Positions 5,749-13,078 of a stretch of DNA of 25,095 nt are shown here, piece after piece (position 1 is the first letter of the stretch; the number at the start of each line of letters is the position of its first letter). Source of the stretch: DATJPD01 sp036394195 (lineage in GTDB: Bacteria; Pseudomonadota; Alphaproteobacteria; CACIAM-22H2). The notes under the pieces are model-generated. The model was not told the DNA's origin, did not search any database, and saw nothing but the letters and a program-made list of their open reading frames with translations. The stretch is from the NCBI GenBank assembly GCA_036394195.1, contig DASWFO010000111.1, positions 1 to 25,095 on the forward strand. Reading direction: 5' to 3'. The position numbers and the translations under genes are program-made.

Positions 5749-7578
5749 TTACCGCCCCGCCTGGGCCTTCGCGGCCTGCAGGTCGGCGTCGCTGCGGAAG
5801 GTCATCACGGCGATCTTGCTGGTCCGCGAACACGGCACCACCACCTGCATCGAGCCGTTCTGCTCGAGGAGCGAGATGTAGCGCGCCTCGGTGCCGCGGC
5901 CCGGCAGGTCGAACAGCGTCCACTTGCCCGCCGCCGGATCGTATTTGGCAAGCTGGTCGGTCGACCACAGATTCGTCCAGGCGTTGTGGTTGCGGTCGAC
6001 CGCGATCTGGTACGGCTGCTGGCCGAAGCCGGGCAGCGGGATGTAGTCGACCTTCAAGGTGTGCGTATCGATGCGTGCGAAATTGCCGCCCCACGAATTG
6101 CCGACATAGAGCACGTCGGCATTCTTGTCGGTGCCCATGCGCCGCGGCCCCTGTGCCCAGGGGACCGGCGTGTTGAAGTCGGGCACGACGAAGCTGTCGT
6201 AGAACTGCTTCGCCTCCGGCGTCGCGCGCTGGACCTCGGCCGCCACCGGCTGCAGCTTGATGTCGGTCGACTTGCCGCTCTGCGGATCGCCCTTGTTGAC
6301 GATGTCGATGCTCATCTCGGCCCACCAGCCATTGCCGTCGCGGTCGGCGGCGAGGCCGTAGGTCAGGCCGGTGCCCTGGGGCGTCTTGTAGAGCGGCGAC
6401 TTGAACTCGGTGAATTTCTCGCTGTCCGGATCGAAGCGCAGCGCGCCGTCGGGCGAGCTCACCCAGATCTTGCCCTTGCCGTCGAAGTCGACCGTGGTGG
6501 CGCCGCCGGTCGGCGACATGGTCTGCGGCGGGATGTAGACGGAGATCTTCTCGGTCTTGGGGTCGAGGCGCGCCAGGCCGCCGCGGCCGGGATTGGCGTT
6601 GAACCACAGGATGCCCTCGGGATCGCGGGTCATGCCGTGCGCCTGGGCGGCGAGGCCGTTCAGCCCCGCGATCTTCAGCATCCGGGCCTCGCCGGTCCGC
6701 GGATCGACCCGGCCCACCGTCGTCGTGTGGTTGGGCGTGTTGGAGGTGAACCACAGATTGCCGTCGAGGTCGGCCCACGCGTCATGCACGATCGAGCCCG
6801 AGCGCGACGGCGTGCCCTGCGACCAGTCGCTGCCGTCGTTGGTCACCGTCTTGTCGAGGCCGAGCTCCGGATCGATCGGCACATCGTATTCGCGGATGAC
6901 GACCCGCGCCGTCTCGCCGCTGGGCCGCGGCCGGAGTTTGAACTTCATCGCGCTCTCGCCGGGGCCACGCGCCCGAGCCAGGTACGCCGCCAGCTCCTTC
7001 TCATGGAAGTCGAGGATGCCGTTCGGCTTCGAGTCCGGGCCCTGATAGATGCCGGACACGTTCACGTGCTTCATCAAGTCGATGATCTTGGTCCAGCCCG
7101 CTTCGTCGAAGCGGTGCTGCAGGACATAGCTCGGCGTGTGGCAGCCGGTGCAGTTGTTGCGCACCAGGCGCTTCATCCGCGCATCCTCGGGCGTGTCGTC
7201 GGGCAGGCTCGCCAGCAGCACGTCGCCCGGCAGCTGCCGCGCGAAATCCTGCATCGGCTTCAAGGTGAAATCCTGGTGCTTGGCCGACCCAAGGTCGACC
7301 TCGCCCCGCGCCGTCTCGAAGCTCAGCGCCTGTGCCCACAGCCGGTACGTCCCGGCCGGGAGCGCCGGGAAGTAATAGGCGCCGCTCTCGTCGGTGAAGA
7401 CGCTCGTCGTGATGCTCTTGCCGTCGGCCTTGGCCGAGACGGTGACGCCGCTGAGCGCCTCGCCGGAGGCCGCCTTGACGGTGCCGCTCAGCACCGCGTC
7501 CGCGCGAGCCGCCGCCCCGAGGGCCATCGCCGCCAGCAACACCAAGACCGCGAGGCCTAATTTCGGAGACGTACGCAT
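5749..7578 (-). CDS. Secreted carboxypeptidase-regulatory-like / CxxCH / Vgb-type beta-propeller protein
   Basis: The 609-aa product begins with a signal peptide (hydrophobic residues 7-21, likely cut after AARA or ADA near residue 26-28). Residues about 29-108 are a carboxypeptidase-regulatory-like Ig domain (SGTVKAASGEALSGVTV, PAGTYRLWA). C143-T-G-C146-H147 is a haem c site in a short cytochrome-like segment. Residues about 240-600 hold repeated G-x-LWF / G-x-IW blades of the SMP-30/virginiamycin-B-lyase-like propeller (HDAWADLDGNLWFT, DFDGKGKIWVSSPDG). Such proteins act in the periplasm; the substrate is unknown and the antibiotic-lyase name should not be taken literally. The ATG at 7578 follows GGGAGG by 8-9 nt. 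It lies 17 bp downstream of a cytochrome c gene on the same strand, so the two haem proteins probably work as an electron-transfer pair. Confidence 0.85.
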   Translation of the reverse strand: MRTSPKLGLAVLVLLAAMALGAAARADAVLSGTVKAASGEALSGVTVSAKADGKSITTSVFTDESGAYYFPALPAGTYRLWAQALSFETARGEVDLGSAKHQDFTLKPMQDFARQLPGDVLLASLPDDTPEDARMKRLVRNNCTGCHTPSYVLQHRFDEAGWTKIIDLMKHVNVSGIYQGPDSKPNGILDFHEKELAAYLARARGPGESAMKFKLRPRPSGETARVVIREYDVPIDPELGLDKTVTNDGSDWSQGTPSRSGSIVHDAWADLDGNLWFTSNTPNHTTTVGRVDPRTGEARMLKIAGLNGLAAQAHGMTRDPEGILWFNANPGRGGLARLDPKTEKISVYIPPQTMSPTGGATTVDFDGKGKIWVSSPDGALRFDPDSEKFTEFKSPLYKTPQGTGLTYGLAADRDGNGWWAEMSIDIVNKGDPQSGKSTDIKLQPVAAEVQRATPEAKQFYDSFVVPDFNTPVPWAQGPRRMGTDKNADVLYVGNSWGGNFARIDTHTLKVDYIPLPGFGQQPYQIAVDRNHNAWTNLWSTDQLAKYDPAAGKWTLFDLPGRGTEARYISLLEQNGSMQVVVPCSRTSKIAVMTFRSDADLQAAKAQAGR

Positions 7579-7595
7579 CGCATCGTCCTCCCGAG

Positions 7596-7973
7596 TTAAT
7601 CCACGTCGCCTTTGGTGCTGCCGCCCGACATGGCGACCGGCTTGGGCACCGTCTTCAGGTATTGGGCGAGCGCGTCGATCTGCGCCGACGTGAAATGATA
7701 TTTGAACCCCGGCATGCGCGGCGTGCCGTCAGCGATGACGGTGCGCATCACCTCGACGTCGCCGCCGGCACTCTCCTTGGACAGCGGAGGTCCGTACATC
7801 CCGGAGGTGATCTGCGGCTTGGTGTGGCAGACCATGCACGACTGGGTGAACAGCCGCTGGCCGAGCTTCTGTTGATCGTTGAGCGGCGGAGCGGCGGCCT
7901 GTTGGGCCCAGGCGGCCGGTGCGGCGATCAGTGCTGCGAGCACGACCGGACACAGCCAGTGGCCACGCATCAT
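7596..7973 (-). CDS. Small secreted c-type cytochrome
   Basis: A 125-aa class I cytochrome c. A signal peptide ends in AAWAQQ. The haem site is C46-M-V-C49-H50, with a likely axial Met87 (TPRMPGF) and the closing helix IDALAQYLKTV. It would carry electrons in the periplasm. Two adjacent ATGs (7973, 7970) follow GGGAGGAAG; either could be used. The same frame is open up to 8060, but that part lacks signal-peptide character. It is the first gene of a two-gene operon with the CxxCH/propeller gene 17 bp downstream, and it is divergent from the PYP-domain gene. Confidence 0.9.
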   Translation of the reverse strand: MMRGHWLCPVVLAALIAAPAAWAQQAAAPPLNDQQKLGQRLFTQSCMVCHTKPQITSGMYGPPLSKESAGGDVEVMRTVIADGTPRMPGFKYHFTSAQIDALAQYLKTVPKPVAMSGGSTKGDVD

Positions 7974-8134
7974 CTGCTTCCTCCCGTTTTGCGAGCATTG
8001 TAGACGCCGCGGCGCGCGAAATCCAGAGAGGGCCGGCGGCACGCGATCCGGCGCGCGCACGACAGCGCATCAAGGAAGTTTTAACGGCGCTCACTTATAC
8101 GAGGCGCATCTTCGAGCACAGTTGGACGACGCCT

Positions 8135-9031
8135 ATGGACCACGCGCCTGCTGCCAAGACATCGCCTCAAATTGAGTCGACCGGCGCGCCCTCCGACGAC
8201 CGCATTGTCGGCGCTCTCCGGGTCATCGAGCCGGCGAACGGCGCCGGTTTGGGCAGCCGCATCGAGACCCTGGTCGAGCGCGCCCTGGCGAAGCACCGCG
8301 ACAAGGTCGATTCCTTCGTCAAGGTGAACGCCACCAATTACCTGCTGTACCTGACGAACCCGTCCGAAGACGAGGCGCAGTTCGAAGCCAATCTTCTGTC
8401 CGAAGAGCTGCGCGAGGAGTTGACGGCGCGGCTGAAGCTCGGCCCCGACCTGCGCCTGAAGACCATCGTCTTGAAGATGCCGGTCCTGACCTTGGCCGGG
8501 GCCGTGGGCTTCCCGGACCGGCTGCTCGACCTGATCGCACGCACCTGGGATCAGAAGAAGTCACGCGAGAAAGAAGAGGCAGCCGCATTCGGCGAGAACA
8601 GTCGGCCGGCCGGCCGCAGATCGGCCCGCGGCGGCGCCGAAACCATCACCTATGTCGATGACGATATCGACAACGCGCTGTCGCGCCTGTCCCCCCAGGA
8701 TATCGACCGGCTTCCCTTCGGCGTGATCAAGATCACGCGCACCGGAACCGTCCTGCAGTTCAACACCAAGGAAGCGGAGCTGACGAAGCTGGTGCCGCAG
8801 GACATCATCGGCCGCAACTTCTTTCGCGACATCGCGCCGTGCACGAACCGGCGTGAATTCCTCGGGCGGTTCGCCGACGGCGTCAAATCCGGCAAGCTCG
8901 ACGTGACCTTCAATTACCTCTTCGATTTCCGCATGCGGCCGCGCCGGGTGAAGGTGCACCTCAAAAAGTCCTATCACGACGATCATTATTGGATCCTCGT
9001 CGAGATGGACGAGCACAGCAGCGCCAAGTAG
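8135..9031 (+). CDS. Photoactive-yellow-protein (PYP) domain protein with unrecognised N-terminal half
   Basis: Residues about 171-292 of this 298-aa protein align end to end, without gaps in the chromophore region, with the 125-aa blue-light sensor PYP. Shared blocks include DIDNALSRL, LPFGVI, GRNFFRDIAPCT, FADGVKSGKL, KVKVHLKK-like RRVKVHLKK and the YWI strand. With PYP numbering in brackets, the chromophore cysteine C236 (C69), E213 (E46), T217 (T50) and M267 (M100) are kept; Y42 is F209 and R52 is L219. PYP binds p-coumarate by thioester to C69. Residues 1-170 have no family I can name: RIETLVERALAKHRDKV and YLTNPSEDEAQFEANLLSEELREEL suggest a small alpha/beta domain and a charged linker. 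No kinase or GGDEF output is present. The ATG at 8135 was chosen because the longer frame from 7919 overlaps the divergent cytochrome gene and has low-complexity arginine-rich sequence. Confidence 0.85.
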   Translation: MDHAPAAKTSPQIESTGAPSDDRIVGALRVIEPANGAGLGSRIETLVERALAKHRDKVDSFVKVNATNYLLYLTNPSEDEAQFEANLLSEELREELTARLKLGPDLRLKTIVLKMPVLTLAGAVGFPDRLLDLIARTWDQKKSREKEEAAAFGENSRPAGRRSARGGAETITYVDDDIDNALSRLSPQDIDRLPFGVIKITRTGTVLQFNTKEAELTKLVPQDIIGRNFFRDIAPCTNRREFLGRFADGVKSGKLDVTFNYLFDFRMRPRRVKVHLKKSYHDDHYWILVEMDEHSSAK

Positions 9032-9175
9032 CCGCCGCCCCGAGTCGAGCCGGACTCCCACCGGTCGAGGAACCCCACGGGAATTGGGGTCTCTCGCAGG
9101 CGCAAAAACGAGCGTTGGAATATCTGTGGTTAACCGCGGTGCCAAACGGTGCCGCGCCGGGTGCTGGAACCACTT

Positions 9176-9202
9176 TTGGTCGGGCATCCTTCCCTCTATA
9201 TT
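9176..9202 (+). promoter_or_regulatory. Possible promoter of the kor operon
   Basis: TTGGTC (9176-9181) and TATATT (9197-9202) are 15 bp apart, shorter than ideal, in a locally AT-richer stretch. This would give a leader of about 240 nt before korC. The match is weak. Confidence 0.3.
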
Positions 9203-9253
9203 AGATGTTCCGGTTCGGTCCCATCGCACGAGGACATGAGCCGCGGGAGGAGA

Positions 9254-9340
9254 ATGGGTGCCAGCGCGCAATCCAGCACGGAGCCGATAGAACTCGGGCG
9301 GTCGCCGCAACGATGCGCGACCGCGGTCCCTCACCGATGA
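9254..9340 (+). CDS. Possible 28-aa leader peptide upstream of korC
   Basis: A very short reading frame, MGASAQSSTEP... ending at a TGA, starts one nt after a strong GGGAGGAG site (9245-9252), better than most ribosome sites in this window. It lies 112 bp before korC and is followed by hairpins at 9357-9375 (GGTCGG / CCGACC) and 9405-9426 (CACCCG / CGGGTG). It could be a translated leader that affects korC expression. The composition shows no run of one amino acid, so classical attenuation is not evident. It may be chance. Confidence 0.3.
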   Translation: MGASAQSSTEPIELGRSPQRCATAVPHR

Positions 9341-9452
9341 TCCCGTTTGCCATCATGGTCGGAGAAACCCCGACCGCTCGAGCCGGAATTTCCACGTCGG
9401 CCACCACCCGAAAGCTCGGGCGGGTGCAGCCGGCGACCAGGAGGCGTTTCTC

Positions 9453-11252
9453 GTGAAGCCGACCGACATCAGCAAGCCGGACTATTTCCACAAGGTTGTC
9501 GACTGCCAATGGGCCTGCCCGGCGCACACGCCGGTCCCGGAATACATCCGGCTCATCGCGGATGGGCGCTACAGCGACGCCTACATGGTCAATTGGAAGT
9601 CGAACGTGTTTCCGGGAATCCTCGGCCGCACCTGCGACCGCCCGTGCGAACCGGCCTGCCGCCGCGGCCGCGTCGAAGACGGGCAGAAGAAGGAGCCGGT
9701 GGCGATCTGCCGCCTGAAGCGCGTCGCCGCCGACTACAAGGACGACATCACGCCGCATCTGCCGAAGCCCGCCCAGGCGAAGAACGGCAAGCGGGTCGCC
9801 CTGGTCGGCGCCGGGCCGGCGTCGCTCACCGTCGCCCGCGACCTGCTGCCGCTCGGCTACACCTGCGTGATCTTTGACGGCGACAAGCAAGCCGGCGGCA
9901 TGATCCGCAGTCAGATCCCGAAATTCCGCCTGCCCGAGGAGATCATCGACGAGGAAGTCGGCTACATCACCCAGCTCCAGCCGGAGATGCGGCTCGGCCA
10001 GCGCGTCGACAGCCTGAAGGCGCTGCTCGCGGAGGGCTATGACGCGGTGTTCGTCGGCTCGGGTGCCCCGCGCGGCCGCGATCTCGACATTCCCGGCCGC
10101 AAGGAAGCGGCGGCCAACATCCATATCGGCATCGACTGGCTGTCCAGCGTCTCGTTCGGCCACATCAGCAAGATCGGCAAGCGCGTGATCGTGCTCGGCG
10201 GCGGCAACACGGCGATGGATTGCTGCCGCTCGTCCAGGCGTCTCGGCGGCGAGGACGTGCGCGTCGTCGTGCGCAGCGGCTTCGAGGAGATGAAGGCGTC
10301 CCCCTGGGAGAAGGAGGACGCGATGCACGAAGGCATCCCGATCATCAATTTTCACGTGCCGAAGGCGTTCCTGCACAAGGCCGGCAAGCTCACCGGCATG
10401 AGCTTCGAGGTGGTGAAGGCGGTCTATGACGAGAAGGGCCGCCGCAACCTGGTGCCGACCGGCGAGCCGGACGTCATCATGGACTGCGACGACGTGCTGG
10501 TCGCGGTCGGCCAGGAGAACTCCTTCCCGTGGATCGAGCGCGACGTCGGCATCGAGTTCGACAAATGGGCCATGCCGGCGGTCGACAAGGTGACCATGCA
10601 GTCGACCAACCCCAAGGTCTTCTTCGGCGGCGACGCGGCGTTCGGGCCGAAGAACATCATCTGGGCGGTGGCGCACGGCCACGAGGCGGCGGTGTCGATC
10701 GACAAGTTCTGCCAGGGCGAAGACGTGACGGAGCGCCTGCCGCCGATGGTGAACCTCACCAGCCAGAAGATGGGCATCCACGAGTGGAGCTACGACAATG
10801 CCATCTCCAACGACCAGCGCTACAAGGTGCCGCTGAAAGAGAAGGAGATCGCGCTCAAGAACATCAAGATGGAGGTCGAGCTCGGCTTCGATCTCAAAAC
10901 AGCGTTTGCCGAGGCGCAGCGCTGCCTCAACTGCGACGTCCAGACCGTCTTCGCCAGCAAGCTGTGCATCGAGTGCGACGCCTGCGTCGACATCTGCCCG
11001 ATGGACTGCATCAGCTTCACCCCGAACGGTGAAGAGACCGATCTGCGCGCCCGGCTGATGGCGCCGGCGGCCAACCTCACCCAGGACCTCTATGTCGCCG
11101 ACGGGCTGAAGACCGGCCGGGTCATGGTCAAGGACGAGGACGTCTGTCTTCACTGCGGTCTGTGCGCCGAGCGCTGCCCGACCGGCGCGTGGGACATGCA
11201 GAAATTCCTTCTCGACATGAGTTACGCAGGTCACGCATGCCACAGTCGATAA
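9453..11252 (+). CDS. FAD/NAD(P)-binding Fe-S subunit of a 2-oxoacid oxidoreductase (KorC-like, GltD/NfnB-related)
   Basis: The 599-aa protein has the layout of the glutamate-synthase small-subunit family plus a ferredoxin tail. N-terminal Fe-S ligand cysteines lie at 18, 22, 61, 65 and 69 (GRTCDRPCEPAC). An FAD loop VALVGAGPAS is at 115-124, an NAD(P) loop VIVLGGGNTAMD at 245-256, and FFGGDAAFGP at 390-399. CLNC is at 491-494. Two 4Fe-4S motifs follow, CIECDACVDIC (505-515, then C519) and CLHCGLCAERC (565-575). The start is GTG at 9453 with AGGAGG 8 nt upstream. It overlaps the next gene by 16 bp, so it is a subunit of the same complex: it would move electrons from the TPP/Fe-S core through ferredoxin clusters to FAD and NAD(P). 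A 2-oxoglutarate:NADP+ oxidoreductase with such a third subunit is known from Azoarcus evansii. Confidence 0.88.
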   Translation: MKPTDISKPDYFHKVVDCQWACPAHTPVPEYIRLIADGRYSDAYMVNWKSNVFPGILGRTCDRPCEPACRRGRVEDGQKKEPVAICRLKRVAADYKDDITPHLPKPAQAKNGKRVALVGAGPASLTVARDLLPLGYTCVIFDGDKQAGGMIRSQIPKFRLPEEIIDEEVGYITQLQPEMRLGQRVDSLKALLAEGYDAVFVGSGAPRGRDLDIPGRKEAAANIHIGIDWLSSVSFGHISKIGKRVIVLGGGNTAMDCCRSSRRLGGEDVRVVVRSGFEEMKASPWEKEDAMHEGIPIINFHVPKAFLHKAGKLTGMSFEVVKAVYDEKGRRNLVPTGEPDVIMDCDDVLVAVGQENSFPWIERDVGIEFDKWAMPAVDKVTMQSTNPKVFFGGDAAFGPKNIIWAVAHGHEAAVSIDKFCQGEDVTERLPPMVNLTSQKMGIHEWSYDNAISNDQRYKVPLKEKEIALKNIKMEVELGFDLKTAFAEAQRCLNCDVQTVFASKLCIECDACVDICPMDCISFTPNGEETDLRARLMAPAANLTQDLYVADGLKTGRVMVKDEDVCLHCGLCAERCPTGAWDMQKFLLDMSYAGHACHSR

Positions 11253-13078
11253 CCGCCACCAACGACTTCGTCGTCAAGTTCGCCAACGTCAACGGCTCCG
11301 GCTCGGCGAGCGCCAACCGGCTGTTCGCGATGTCTGTCCTGCGCATGGGCGTGCCGGTCAGCCCGCGCAACATCTTCCCGTCGAACATCCAGGGCCTGCC
11401 GACCTGGTACGAGGTCCGCATCTCCGACGCCGGGTATCTCGGTGCGCGCGGCGGCATCGACCTGATGGTGGCGATGAACCCGCAGACCTGGGACCAGGAC
11501 GTGGCGAGCATCGAGCCCGGCGGCTATCTGTTCTACGATTCGTCCAAGCCGATGCCGAAGTCCAGGTTCCGCGACGACATCAACGTCATCGGCATTCCGC
11601 TGACCGAGATCTGCAACCGCGAATATTCCGACCCGCGGCAGCGCCAGCTGTTCAAGAACATCATCTATCTCGGCGCTCTCTCCGCACTGCTCGACATGGA
11701 CGCCAAAGAGACCGAGAACCTGTTCGGCGAGCAGTTCAAGGGCAAAGACAAGCTCATCGCGCCCAACGTCAAGGCGCTGCACATGGGCCGCGACTACGCG
11801 CTGCAGAACCTGAAATGCCCGATCGGGCTCAAGGTGAAGCGCTCGGACGCCGTCGGCAAAAAGATCTTCCTCGAAGGCAATGCCGCCGCGGCGCTGGGCG
11901 CCGTCTACGGCGGCGCCACGGTCTGCGCCTGGTATCCGATCACGCCGTCCTCCTCGCTCGCCGAGGCGTTCTCGCGCCATTGTTCGCGCTATCGCGTCGA
12001 TGCGGAGACCAAGCAGGCCCGCTACGCGATCATCCAGGCCGAGGACGAGCTGGCCTCGATCGGCATGGTGATCGGCGCCGCCTGGAACGGGGCCCGCGCC
12101 TTCACCGCCACGTCGGGGCCCGGCATCTCATTGATGCAAGAATTTCTGGGCCTCGCCTATTTCGCCGAGATCCCGGCGGTGATCTACGACGTGCAGCGCG
12201 CCGGCCCGTCGACCGGCATGCCGACCCGCACCCAGCAATGCGACGTCATCTCCTGCGCCTATGCCTCGCACGGCGACACCAAGCACGTGCTGCTGTTCCC
12301 CGAGGACCCGCGCGAATGCTTCGAGTTCGGCGCCCAGGCTTTCGACCTCGCCGACCGGCTGCAGACGCCGGTGTTCGTGCTGCTCGACCTCGACATCGGG
12401 ATGAACGAGCGCCTGTGCCAGCCGCTCGCCTGGAACGACGCCAAGCCCTTCGACCGCGGCAAGGTCATGACCGCCGCGGATCTCGAGGCCGGCAAGGAGT
12501 TCGGCCGCTATCTCGACGTCGACGGCGACGGCATCCCCTATCGCACCTATCCCGGCACGCACCCGACCCGCGGCTCGTTCTTCACCCGCGGCACGTCGCG
12601 CGACCGCTACGCGCGCTACACCGAGGATGGGGCCGCCTACGCCGACAACATGCAGCGCCTCCTGAAGAAGTTCGAGACGGCGAAGAAGCTGGTCCCCGGC
12701 CCGGTGCGGCGCGACGCCAAGTCGCCGGCCCGCCACGGCGTCCTCTATTACGGCTCGACCAGCCCGGCGATGGCCGAGGCGCTCGACGGGCTCGAGGCGC
12801 GCGGCCTGCCGCTGGACGCGCTGCGCGTCCGCGCCTTCCCGTTCCACGACGACGTCCTCGCCTTCATCGCCGCCCATGAGAAGGTGTTCGTGGTCGAGCA
12901 GAACCGCGACGCCCAGCTGCGCGCCCTGCTGGTCAACGAGGGCTCGGTCGATCCGGCGAAGCTGGTCCCGGTGCTGCATTACGACGGGTCGCCGATCACC
13001 GCCCGCTTCATCCTGAGCCGCATCGCCAACCAGCTCGATCCCGCCAACGTCACGCCGTTCCGAAAGATCGTGTCATGA
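11237..13078 (+). CDS. korA: 2-oxoacid:acceptor oxidoreductase, fused gamma-alpha subunit (KorA-like)
   Basis: The 613-aa product starts with a gamma domain (about residues 1-190; VNGSGSASANRLFAMSV, a variant of the usual GxGGQG start). The alpha domain follows, with AAALGAVYGGATVCAWYPI and Y233PITPSS, and then SGPGISLMQEFLGLA and QRAGPSTGMPTRTQQ, all signatures of 2-oxoglutarate-type alpha subunits. The gamma-alpha fusion is usual for KorA. The family decarboxylates a 2-oxoacid to the acyl-CoA with electrons leaving through Fe-S clusters. The ATG at 11237 overlaps the end of korC; the frame is open further upstream but only inside korC. The C-terminus overlaps korB by 4 bp. 2-Oxoglutarate is the favoured substrate by sequence pattern; pyruvate, branched-chain 2-oxoacids or indolepyruvate are not excluded. 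Confidence 0.9.
   Translation: MPQSITATNDFVVKFANVNGSGSASANRLFAMSVLRMGVPVSPRNIFPSNIQGLPTWYEVRISDAGYLGARGGIDLMVAMNPQTWDQDVASIEPGGYLFYDSSKPMPKSRFRDDINVIGIPLTEICNREYSDPRQRQLFKNIIYLGALSALLDMDAKETENLFGEQFKGKDKLIAPNVKALHMGRDYALQNLKCPIGLKVKRSDAVGKKIFLEGNAAAALGAVYGGATVCAWYPITPSSSLAEAFSRHCSRYRVDAETKQARYAIIQAEDELASIGMVIGAAWNGARAFTATSGPGISLMQEFLGLAYFAEIPAVIYDVQRAGPSTGMPTRTQQCDVISCAYASHGDTKHVLLFPEDPRECFEFGAQAFDLADRLQTPVFVLLDLDIGMNERLCQPLAWNDAKPFDRGKVMTAADLEAGKEFGRYLDVDGDGIPYRTYPGTHPTRGSFFTRGTSRDRYARYTEDGAAYADNMQRLLKKFETAKKLVPGPVRRDAKSPARHGVLYYGSTSPAMAEALDGLEARGLPLDALRVRAFPFHDDVLAFIAAHEKVFVVEQNRDAQLRALLVNEGSVDPAKLVPVLHYDGSPITARFILSRIANQLDPANVTPFRKIVS

Noticed and set aside
5986..7560. A 524-codon plus-strand frame
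   Set aside because: Antisense shadow of the Ig/CxxCH/propeller gene with no recognisable domain.
7919..8134. Upstream extension of the PYP-domain frame
   Set aside because: It covers the start of the divergent cytochrome gene and the shared promoter region, and has Arg/Ala-rich sequence; the ATG at 8135 is the simpler start, though its ribosome site is weak.
9205..9456. An 83-codon plus-strand frame before korC
   Set aside because: No ribosome site or motif, and it runs through the hairpin leader; the 28-codon frame at 9254 is the better candidate.
9201..11243. A 680-codon minus-strand frame
   Set aside because: Antisense shadow of korC and its leader; the opposite strand has full cofactor motifs.
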